NCBI GenBank assembly: GCA_964627795.1
Contig: CAZVLF010000016.1
Coordinates: 1-10,030 of the forward strand
Length of the DNA: 10,030 bases
From: CANDYO01 sp964627795
GTDB lineage: Bacteria > Pseudomonadota > Alphaproteobacteria > Rickettsiales > CANDYO01
Reading direction: 5' to 3'
Position 1 is the first letter of the stretch, and each line of letters begins with the position of its first letter. The notes beneath the pieces are model-generated. The model was not told the DNA's origin and did not search any database. It saw nothing but the letters and a program-made list of their open reading frames with translations. Both the position numbers and the translations under genes were made by a program. This document shows positions 1 to 6,105 of this stretch, one piece after another.

Positions 1-780
1 TCTAGCGAAGAAGCTATATATAGTGGAGATCAAAATAATTTAGCGAGTATTTTCTATACACCTTTACAAGGAAATTCAGGAGGTGGTTTAACTATTCGTT
101 CACCACAAGCTCCAGATATAAATAGGGTTGGATATCCAGATATAATTTACTTTGGAACTGCAGTTAGAGATATAACCTATGATTCTGCATTTGGTATTTA
201 TAATAGTGAAGAACGTTTTAACTATGATATTTTAACTGGCAATCCTCCAGTAAGATCAATTTTAGACGTCGATTCTACCACTAATTATAGTTATAGCCAG
301 CTTATTATTTCTCCTATAGATTCTTACTCTTCTGAAAATATAGTCATAACTCCTTCATCTCCTTCTGAGCCTGCTGAACAATTTATTGGAGAGCCATCTA
401 TATCATTAACTTTATTAGATACACCATCAGCAAGATCTATAGAAGGATCAGATGTGTCAACAGAAATTGATACTATCTCTGATTTAGTTAATAGCCCTAT
501 AATATGAATTAATTTATTAGAGGATTTACTAGTTGAGCCTATGATAGGCGACAATTTATTAGAGGATCTAAATGAGGAAAATATAGATGTTTCAGAATAT
601 AAAGATACTCATCTTAATAAGAAACGTAGATTAAATTCAAATAATACGTCTGAAGATTCAGAATATTTAAACTTAAATATAGTTAAAGAAAATGAATCAG
701 ATGCTGGTTCTACATCTGAAGAGCTATATACTCAATTAACTATTGGTGAAAATGATAATGGTTTTTCTTCTGATTACTAA
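1..780 (+). pseudogene. 3' part of acidic Ser/Glu-rich protein with in-frame TGA; possible serine-protease relic
   Basis: One reading frame is open from the window edge to a TGA at 505-507 and then continues in the same frame to TAA at 778-780, so 541-780 is probably the tail of the same gene rather than a separate 79-residue gene. The 5' end lies outside the window. Near the start, GNSGGG (70-87) followed about 20 residues later by IIYFGTAV resembles the active-site serine region of trypsin-fold (S1) proteases; the catalytic His and Asp would lie upstream and cannot be seen. The rest is low-complexity and rich in Ser, Asp, Glu, Asn and Thr, with one basic cluster, KKRRL, near 625-640. A 42-bp tandem duplication (496-537 and 538-579) spans the stop: PII-stop-I in the first copy matches PMIGD in the second, so the TGA most likely came from a Gly codon. 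No ribosome binding site is evident before the ATG at 541. Protease assignment is tentative. Confidence 0.6.
496..579 (+). repeat. 42-bp imperfect tandem duplication spanning the in-frame stop
   Basis: Two adjacent 14-codon units, 496-537 and 538-579, share an identical 15-base core (AATTTATTAGAGGAT at 511-525 and 553-567) and diverge at both ends. Both are in the same reading frame and encode PII-stop-INLLEDLLVE and PMIGDNLLEDLNEE. The stop position in unit 1 corresponds to a GGC glycine codon in unit 2. Confidence 0.75.
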
Positions 781-906
781 AAAGTAGTCTATAGCTTATA
801 ATTTTGAGATCTCGATGACAATTGATTTATTTTTATCTACAATAAAATTGCTTTTGCTAATTAAATTTATTATAAGTTTTAATTTTAATTATAATACTAA
901 AAAAAT

Positions 907-1380
907 ATGAAATTTTTATGGGCAATTTGTATTTTCTTAATTCTGCTATTAAGCTATTTCTTAGAAGTTACATATAATTTTATTATTAATAATAAAGAAA
1001 TAGAAATGAAACTTAATAACGATATCCTAGACAACCCAAAAAATAGTAAGAAGGATGATATAAAAGATTATATGGAAATTATTTATAAAATTTTATCCAT
1101 TCAGGAATGGCAAGATTTTCAAAAGAATGGCTATTTTAAGGGATCGAAGATGGATGAAAAAGATGGTTTTATCCATGCTTCTTTTAAAGATCAGTACCCA
1201 GCTATAATGGATAAATTTTTTGCGAATATTAGACCATTAGTGTTAGTTAAGATTAATACTAAATTATTAGAAGCAAATTGTTTGAAAATAGAAGCTAATA
1301 AACCTGGAGGAAATAAATATCCTCATATTTATGAAGCTATACCGCTTGAATCTGTTATTTCTTATGAAGTTATAAATTGA
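907..1380 (+). CDS. DUF952 family protein with N-terminal membrane anchor
   Basis: The 157-residue product begins with a hydrophobic helix (about residues 3-26, WAICIFLILLLSYFLEV) and a polar linker (27-55). A DUF952 domain (about 56-155) follows. Its family hallmarks are visible: IYKILSIQEW at the domain start, KDGFIHAS at 85-92, the Gln of KDQYPA, LVLVKIN at 111-117, and KYPHIYEAIPLESV at 137-150. The biochemical role of DUF952 is not established; from memory the family is placed near the ADP-ribosyltransferase fold superfamily, which I cannot verify here. Most family members are the bare domain of roughly 110 residues, so the anchor is unusual. In-frame ATGs at 1006 and 1072 could give shorter, soluble forms, the latter starting exactly at the domain (MEIIYK). 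No clear Shine-Dalgarno precedes 907, so the start is uncertain. It ends in TGA where the family normally ends and converges on folKP with 25 bases between. Confidence 0.85.
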   Translation: MKFLWAICIFLILLLSYFLEVTYNFIINNKEIEMKLNNDILDNPKNSKKDDIKDYMEIIYKILSIQEWQDFQKNGYFKGSKMDEKDGFIHASFKDQYPAIMDKFFANIRPLVLVKINTKLLEANCLKIEANKPGGNKYPHIYEAIPLESVISYEVIN

Positions 1381-1405
1381 AAGTGAGATATTGGTTAAGA
1401 TACTG

Positions 1406-2671
1406 CTAAACATTGCATATATGATGAGCAACTAAGGCTTTCATATGATCTTTAACATTATGAACTCGAAGAAAATCCACCTTGTTTTTAATAGATAAAG
1501 AAATAGCAATTGTTTCTATATCTCTTAGGTTGGCATGTTTTTCATTAGAAAAAGCCTGGATATATGATTTTCTTGAATGCCCAGCCATTATCAAGCAACC
1601 TAAGGCTCTAAAACTTTCTATGCTTTTTAATATTTCAATATTTTGATAAAAACTTTTCCCAAATCCAATACCTGGATCTAAAATTACATTTTTTAGAGAA
1701 AACCCAAGTTTAACAAGTTTTTCTATAGAGCTTTCCCCCCAGCGAATAAGATATTCAATGGGATTTAAATTTAAAGGTATTACTTCGTTTTTACTTGGTG
1801 GCACGGTTATTGAATGCATAAGGCAAAATTTACATCCAGCCTCGGCTATAATTTTTAATGTTACATCATCAAAGCTCCCTTTAACGTCATTAATCAAGCT
1901 TATATCATATTTTTCTAAGAGCTTTATTGCTATTAAAGGATGAAAGGTATCAACGCTGATATTAATTTTTTCTCTTGTTATAATAGGAGTAATTTCTTTT
2001 AATAATTCATCAAGTTTTGCATATTCAGATTCAGGAGCTTGAATAATAGCTCCAGGTCTTGTTGATTGAGCTCCAATTTCAATAACACTAGCGCCATCTT
2101 CTATAAGATTTGCAACTTGATTTATGGCATTATTTAAATCAAAAAAATTTCCTCCATCTGAAAAAGAATCTTTTGTGATATTTACAATTCCCACCAATTG
2201 TGGATTCACTACAAAACTTTTAAGGAAAATGCTATTAATGTTGGGTTGAGATTTCCATGGTTCTTTGCCCATTAGAGCCAAAAGATGTTTGAAAAAATCA
2301 CGATGCTCTAATTGAGGATGAGGGATTATAAGGTCATAAGTATCAATAACTAAATCATTATAGTAAAGAATATCTAAATCAATAACGCGTGGTGACCATT
2401 TTTCGTAATTTTGTGGGCGCCCCATTTCTTTTTCTATGTTTTTAAGCTCTTGTAAAATTTCATAAGGAGAAAGACTTGTCTCTCCAGCAATGATCATATT
2501 TAAAAATGGCTTATTCCAATCAAGTGGGCCATTAAAAGGAAGTATTGCTTCGGTTTCAATGACAATAGAACATTTAGAGTTTTGCAAGAAGCGATTCTTT
2601 ATAAAGCTAATTGCTAGAGCTAAATTATTAAGGCGATTGCCAATATTTGATCCTAAGCTTAGATAAATCAT
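1406..2671 (-). CDS. folKP: Bifunctional HPPK/dihydropteroate synthase (FolK-FolP fusion)
   Basis: This fused cytoplasmic enzyme performs two consecutive folate steps. HPPK pyrophosphorylates 6-hydroxymethyl-dihydropterin, and DHPS joins the product to p-aminobenzoate to give dihydropteroate. Residues 1-150 are HPPK: LSLGSNIGNR (4-13), the DWNKPFLN segment (51-58), KWSPRVIDLDIL with the metal-binding DLD at 98-100, and IPHPQLEHRDF (116-126). Residues 155-421 are DHPS: GIVNITKDSFSDGG (161-174), STRPG (203-207), VDTF (240-243), IND (260-262), DPGIGFGK (332-339), SRKS (366-369) and RVH (402-404). All main pterin- and phosphate-binding positions appear present. Lys167 stands where the DHPS loop usually has Pro (N-[VI]-T-P-D-S-F). 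The 421-residue length suits an intact fusion. Its ATG overlaps the folB stop by one base (TAATG), with AAGGA six bases upstream inside folB, implying translational coupling. Confidence 0.95.
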   Translation of the reverse strand: MIYLSLGSNIGNRLNNLALAISFIKNRFLQNSKCSIVIETEAILPFNGPLDWNKPFLNMIIAGETSLSPYEILQELKNIEKEMGRPQNYEKWSPRVIDLDILYYNDLVIDTYDLIIPHPQLEHRDFFKHLLALMGKEPWKSQPNINSIFLKSFVVNPQLVGIVNITKDSFSDGGNFFDLNNAINQVANLIEDGASVIEIGAQSTRPGAIIQAPESEYAKLDELLKEITPIITREKINISVDTFHPLIAIKLLEKYDISLINDVKGSFDDVTLKIIAEAGCKFCLMHSITVPPSKNEVIPLNLNPIEYLIRWGESSIEKLVKLGFSLKNVILDPGIGFGKSFYQNIEILKSIESFRALGCLIMAGHSRKSYIQAFSNEKHANLRDIETIAISLSIKNKVDFLRVHNVKDHMKALVAHHICNV

Positions 2672-3081
2672 TATTTATCCTTATTGCCTAAAGTAGTATG
2701 GTGCGTCCAGCTTACTCCTCCATGCAGATTAAGAACAGGAGGAGAAATTTTGTGAATTTCAATTTTAACAGAGTCTATAATATGCTTTTGAGGCATTAAA
2801 AAATCAGAAATTTTATTATAAATTGATTGGGTTAAATGCTCAATAAGATTAAAGTTTTTATTTTGGCAATGAGAAGTGACTAATTTAATAAGTTCATGAT
2901 AGCAAATGGTATCTACTAGATTGTCAGTTTTAGAGCCTTTAGGGCAAGAATTAAAAAATAAGTCTATATCAAGACTAATCATTTGAGGATGAAGTTTCTC
3001 CTCCTCGCTATAGCCTAAATGAACCCAAAGTCGAAGATCAAAAATTGACAGTTTAAAAATATCTTTATCGGGCTGTTTCAT
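2671..3081 (-). CDS. folB: Dihydroneopterin aldolase (FolB)
   Basis: FolB cleaves 7,8-dihydroneopterin to 6-hydroxymethyl-dihydropterin and glycolaldehyde, supplying the substrate of the HPPK half of the next gene. The 136-residue product matches the family: LSIFDLRLWVHLGYSEEE (11-28), the HPQ that follows (31-33), the active-site Tyr near 61 in TICYHEL, NLIEHLTQ with the pterin-anchoring Glu81, and the conserved Lys111 in EIHKISPPV. The C-terminal tail past about residue 118 is longer than in many homologues. It is the first gene of a two-gene operon. No strong Shine-Dalgarno is seen before ATG, but a near-consensus sigma70 promoter lies 35 bases upstream and the predicted leader is only about 28 bases. 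Confidence 0.93.
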   Translation of the reverse strand: MKQPDKDIFKLSIFDLRLWVHLGYSEEEKLHPQMISLDIDLFFNSCPKGSKTDNLVDTICYHELIKLVTSHCQNKNFNLIEHLTQSIYNKISDFLMPQKHIIDSVKIEIHKISPPVLNLHGGVSWTHHTTLGNKDK

Positions 3082-3115
3082 TAATAATAATGATCAATAG
3101 ATATATTATAATGTA

Positions 3116-3144
3116 AGTATAGAAGTGTTCAAAGAATGTGTCAA
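3116..3144 (-). promoter_or_regulatory. Sigma70 promoter of folB-folKP
   Basis: On the minus strand TTGACA (3144-3139) is followed after exactly 17 bases by TATACT (3121-3116). This is a perfect -35 and a five-of-six -10 element at optimal spacing. Transcription would start near 3109, leaving a leader of about 28 bases before the folB ATG at 3081. It is the best promoter match noticed in the window. Confidence 0.72.
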
Positions 3145-3220
3145 TATTAGAGCTATGATCTTTAGGTTTAGATGTTTTTATATAAAATTAACTTAACACT
3201 ATTAATTGTAAAATATATTT

Positions 3221-3705
3221 GATTCTAATTTTATAGAAAAATTTTCTAATTTTCCTGGTCATAGGCCTATGAAAATCTATTTAAGAAAAGAAGATTTACA
3301 CAAACTATTAAAATTCCAAAGTTGGGGATTTAATTAACAAAAAAAAATTTACTATTGGTATATATGATGGTTATTATTATAAGGTTTCTAAAATAATAGA
3401 TCATGTAAAAATAGATTTGACTCAGTGCCCGATATGTAAGCGGGAGCAAATTTTCATAAGCTTGCTGCAAATATAATTTATGCTACAATTATGGAAGAAC
3501 TTGTTGGTATACATTAAAACTTAATAACTTAAATGATAAAATTATTGCTTTAGATTTTGAAATAAAGGAAACTTTGTTAGCAAATCTTATGCTTTTTAAG
3601 ACAGCAGCTTCAACTAGTAAGTATTTTAACTTAATTAAAAAAGCTAATGATGAAGTTAAAAATACAGATAAATATAAGCAAACAATAATAAAATATTATA
3701 AGTGA
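3221..3705 (+). pseudogene. Decayed gene of unknown function with a CPIC motif
   Basis: Protein-like fragments run in one direction but change frame several times. They read in order DSNFIEKFSNFPGHRPMKIY... (from 3221), then KKFTIGIYDGYYYKVSK with TQCPICKRE, then ANFHKLAANIIYATIMEELV, and finally a stretch with KIIALDFEIKETLLANLMLF ending at TGA 3703-3705. No start codon or ribosome binding site is visible, and each fragment ends at a stop. The CPIC pair hints at a former zinc knuckle or ribbon, but only one CxxC is seen and no family is recognised. It sits between the folB promoter and yaiI and probably does not encode a working product. The exact limits are uncertain. Confidence 0.5.
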
Positions 3706-3792
3706 TTTTTGCTAGTTATATTTAATAAAAATCTAGCTTAACTTAAGCATTTATGTGAGTATTATGGATAAATTAAAAAATATTTGTAAAAA

Positions 3793-4242
3793 ATGCTGAA
3801 AATTTTTGTTGATGGGGATTCTTGTCCTGTAAAAGATGAAGTGCTTCGTATTTCTACAAGACACTCTTTAGAAGTATATTTAGTTAGTAACCGTTGGACC
3901 ACTCAAGTTATGGGACCTAAAGTCCATAAAATATTGGTGCCCTCTGGGGCTGATAAAGCGGATGATTGGATTGTAGAACATATAAGTGAAAATGATATTG
4001 CAATTACAGCAGACATTTTGCTTGCTCAAAGATGTTTAAAAAAAGAAGCCTATGTTATTAGCCCTAGTGGAAAAAGTTTCACTGATGATAATATTGGAAT
4101 AGCTGTTGCAATGCGAAATCTTAATACTCATCTTAGGGAGCAGGGGGAAATTTCTAGCCATAATAAAAGTATGAGTAAACAGGATCGTTCAAGATTTTTA
4201 CAGGAAATTGAACTGGTAATTCAGAGGATTGTCAATAAATGA
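3793..4242 (+). CDS. YaiI/YqxD family protein (UPF0178, DUF188)
   Basis: The 149-residue protein matches the UPF0178 family across its length (E. coli YaiI is of similar size). Visible signatures are IFVDGDSCPVKDE (4-16), LVSNR (30-34), SGADKADDWI (51-60), NDIAITADILLAQ (67-79), ITADI-type acidic residues, AMRNL with LR (106-115), and DRSRF (131-135). The regularly spaced acidic residues recall PIN-like nuclease folds, to which the family has been related, but its cellular role is not established. The usual Gly-Pro before the DR..F segment is replaced by SHNKSMSKQ. It ends with TGA where the family normally ends. The start at 3793 puts VDGDSCP at its normal distance from the N-terminus. No good Shine-Dalgarno is seen, and an 11-codon ORF (3764-3799) overlaps the start. 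It appears to be a single-gene unit. Confidence 0.92.
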   Translation: MLKIFVDGDSCPVKDEVLRISTRHSLEVYLVSNRWTTQVMGPKVHKILVPSGADKADDWIVEHISENDIAITADILLAQRCLKKEAYVISPSGKSFTDDNIGIAVAMRNLNTHLREQGEISSHNKSMSKQDRSRFLQEIELVIQRIVNK

Positions 4243-4576
4243 ATTGAATTCTAAATTTATCCATAATTTTCTTACTGATAATAATAACTATTTTAAACGA
4301 TAAACAGCTTTATATACTCACTTCATCTAAATGATGCGGATCCTCCAATTAAAGGTGGTTGAGTAGAGGATTTTCTTTTCATATTGATTAGGAGTGATAG
4401 TTTTTTAGGTATTATTAAATAGATCTGTATTTAGCTAAAATTAGGATATAGCCATAATATACTGATATTATAAGATTCTTAGATTTCCTATTAAAAATTA
4501 AATAATATCAATTTATAAGATTTATATGTAAAACCAACTGGTTTAATACCTTTGGGTTTAGTTTTTACAATTATTT
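4243..4576. other. Non-coding AT-rich stretch, nothing recognised
   Basis: This stretch follows the YaiI-family gene and contains stops in all frames, with only very short ORFs such as a 19-codon minus-strand one starting at 4382 (MKRKSSTQPPLIGG...). I see no tRNA, terminator with a T-run, repeat array or protein-like fragment I can support. It is probably degraded intergenic DNA next to a zone of pseudogenes. Confidence 0.5.
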
Positions 4577-4726
4577 TTATTTGCTTAATCTGCTACAAAA
4601 TTGGCTCCGTAGGGCCCCATCGGGCTTTAACCCCACTTTAGGAGTTACTTTAAGCATTATATTATCTACATTATAATTTCTGCAACCTTGGTCTGCTAAA
4701 GCAAATTTTATATCCCAAGCACAATT
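4577..4726 (-). pseudogene. Unidentified gene fragment with a G+C-rich patch
   Basis: An open minus-strand stretch of 49 codons with no start codon reads ...WDIKFALADQGCRNYNVDN... then ...TPKVGLKPDGALRSQF... and ends at TAA 4577-4579. Around 4604-4638 the DNA is clearly richer in G+C (GTAGGGCCCCATCGGGC) than anything else nearby except the tRNA. ALADQG is loosely like the segment around an acidic catalytic residue of DDE transposases, but this is a weak resemblance. It may be the 3' end of the adjacent hydrolase relic or a separate transferred fragment. Confidence 0.3.
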
Positions 4727-4737
4727 TTACAATTCAA

Positions 4738-5171
4738 TTAATATACTAATTTATTCAAATATTTTACTAAATTATTGTAGGAGGGCGATATTGACTGATC
4801 TACCATTGAAAAACCAGGTTTTATATCACGACAATAAAATTTTATAAGCACCTCTAATATAAAGGCGTTTTCTTGCTTCATATTGATTCATATTTGGATC
4901 AATCAATTCAAGGCCGTCTTTATCAACTAAAATCTCATGTTAAATAGAAATAAAAGCATATCCTTTATTGGTGAAATAATCAGCTAAGTAACAATAGTCT
5001 TTATAAACAGGTAAGTATTTTTGCTCAATCATTTCTGGCTTGGAAGCATGGCCACGACTAAATAAAACAACAGATATTTGTTCAGTTGTTGTCTTAGGTA
5101 AATAGCATATAGTAGGGATTTTTTTGTCTTTTACTATCAAAAAAATTAAATTCAAAAATTTTTTCATTCAT
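4738..5171 (-). pseudogene. Broken alpha/beta hydrolase gene
   Basis: The reconstructed protein starts at the ATG 5171-5169, eight bases after AAAGGAGT (near 5180-5186), and reads MNEKIFEFNFFDSKRQ. In an A7 run (plus-strand T run 5120-5126) the frame shifts to KIPTICYLPK, then ISVVLFSRGHASKPE, DYCYLADYFTNKGYAFISI. A TAA (4942-4940) is followed in frame by HEILVDKDGLELIDPNM and QYEARKRLYIRGAYKILLS. This order (FxFFD.KR, IP..xYLP, VVLFSRGH, LADYFxxKGY, SI-x-HE, ER/ARKxxxxRG) matches alpha/beta hydrolases of the dienelactone-hydrolase/esterase type, where SIQH is common, so the TAA probably replaced a CAA. Another stop (4828-4826) and frame change lead to RDIKPGFSMVDQ, ending at 4738. The nucleophile G-x-S-x-G and the rest of the catalytic triad are gone. 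The 75-codon ORF 5167-4940 is only the middle of this relic. Confidence 0.7.
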
Positions 5172-5492
5172 AATTTTTACTCCTTTGATAATATAGCAAT
5201 ATATAGTTTATAGTTACTTGAAACTTCTAATACAAATAGGCTCGAACTTCGAGCTAATTATGAATATTAATTTCGTTTTCATATCGCTTTGTAAAGTAAA
5301 ATTTTTATAAAAAAGGTATATTGTGAAGATTAAAGTCTAACATACAGTCAAAATCTCCTTTAAAAAGTTTAATTTAGAGAATTAAATTGTAATTTAAAGA
5401 GAGTATAAGGCATTTAGCAATTAGATAAATTGTGAATTAGATTATACTAAGAATAAGACGTGTGCAGAGATGCTTAAGTTTATTATTAATAA
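5172..5492. other. Intergenic stretch between hydrolase relic and tRNA
   Basis: This stretch has no supported gene. It holds the AAAGGAG ribosome binding site of the hydrolase relic (near 5180-5186, minus strand), presumably its old promoter, a perfect GCTCG-CGAGC hairpin at 5240-5254, and DNA downstream of the tRNA. No clear intrinsic terminator for the tRNA is visible. Confidence 0.45.
5240..5254. repeat. Short perfect palindrome (GCTCGAACTTCGAGC)
   Basis: Arms GCTCG and CGAGC flank AACTT, and the dyad can also be written as 7-base arms GCTCGAA/TTCGAGC around one C. It is G+C-rich against a very AT-rich background. No T-run follows on either strand, so it is not a typical terminator. It lies about 70 bases upstream of the hydrolase relic's start and could be an operator or a leftover structure. 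Confidence 0.4.
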
Positions 5493-5585
<93 letters not shown>

Positions 5586-5615
5586 GAAATATACCTTGCA
5601 ACCAAGGAAGCTTTA

Positions 5616-5621
5616 ATTATA
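5616..5621 (-). promoter_or_regulatory. Likely -10 element for tRNA-Ser
   Basis: TATAAT on the minus strand (5621-5616) lies about 31 bases ahead of the tRNA 5' end, giving a leader of about 24 bases. No convincing -35 is found 16-18 bases upstream. A small hairpin (CCTTG-CAAC-CAAGG, 5594-5607) lies inside the predicted leader. Confidence 0.4.
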
Positions 5622-5681
5622 GCAAGATATTTTTTTTTATGCTACTATAATTTTCACTTTTTATAAAAAATTTTTTATTCT

Positions 5682-5990
5682 ATGGATATAACTCCTGCTA
5701 TACCTAAAGGTATAAATATAATTTCAGCCTATGGTAAAGATTATATTGTTATAAATAATCAAAAATATAAGTTACCACTTTTAGTAACCCCTAGCAAAAT
5801 TGAAGAGTTAGACTTAGATAAATTTGATATAACTTCTTTTAACTTTCAGGCTGAGCTTAAAATTATTGGTTTTGCAGATGAAAAATATAATAAGATCAAA
5901 TCCTTTGAATGTATGGTTTTTGGTGCTGCTTGTAGAACCTATAATGTTTTGGTAAGTGAGGGAAGAGATGTTATTTGCTTGCTAATTTAG
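5682..5990 (+). CDS. Mth938/NDUFAF3-like (DUF498) domain protein, short form
   Basis: The 102-residue protein has the order typical of this single-domain family. It begins with a beta-rich N-terminus, ISAYGKDYIVINNQKYKLPLLVTPS (14-38), then LKIIGFAD (59-66), and ends with the signature GAACRTYNVLVSEGRDV (81-97). The mitochondrial relative NDUFAF3 helps assemble respiratory complex I; the bacterial role is not established. Family members are usually about 120 residues. Here the helix between the 'IIG' strand and the AACRTYN signature (normally something like a '..LR..L...GI' segment) appears shortened by about 10 residues, yet the frame is open and the signature intact. The start at 5682 lacks a recognisable Shine-Dalgarno. 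It stands divergent from the tRNA gene with about 96 bases between them. Confidence 0.82.
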   Translation: MDITPAIPKGINIISAYGKDYIVINNQKYKLPLLVTPSKIEELDLDKFDITSFNFQAELKIIGFADEKYNKIKSFECMVFGAACRTYNVLVSEGRDVICLLI

Positions 5991-6018
5991 CATATTTAAA
6001 TTTTATAATTTAAATAGC
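5990..6018 (+). terminator. Possible weak AT-rich terminator hairpin
   Basis: TATTTAAATT (5993-6002) and AATTTAAATA (6007-6016) form a 10-bp perfect stem with a TTAT loop right after the Mth938-like stop codon. Two GC pairs can be added at the base with one bulged A. The stem is almost all A-T and no clean T-run follows, so function is uncertain. Confidence 0.35.
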
Positions 6019-6105
6019 TCTAGATTTATTATATTTTTATAAACATATATCTTTCATAAAATTGCATAATGATTTATATTAATTATTAGTTGCAAGGAAA
6101 ATTTT

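Noticed and set aside
324..554. 76-codon minus-strand ORF
   Set aside because: It is antisense to the plus-strand acidic protein frame, which shows clear coding character and an internal repeat in frame; the minus-strand ORF has no recognisable domain.
890..895. TATAAT just ahead of the DUF952 gene as a -10 element
   Set aside because: It is only 11 bases before the ATG with no good -35; the transcript would be nearly leaderless, and such hexamers are expected by chance in this AT-rich DNA.
1758..1943. 61-codon plus-strand ORF
   Set aside because: It is a shadow of the strongly conserved DHPS part of folKP on the other strand.
3764..3799. 11-codon ORF (MDKLKNICKKC) whose stop overlaps the YaiI-family start
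   Set aside because: It could be a coupled leader peptide, but there is no Shine-Dalgarno and no sign of conservation; such short ORFs are frequent by chance.
4320..4382. Minus-strand mini-ORF MKRKSSTQPPLIGG...
   Set aside because: It has only 19 codons, no ribosome binding site and no recognisable continuation.
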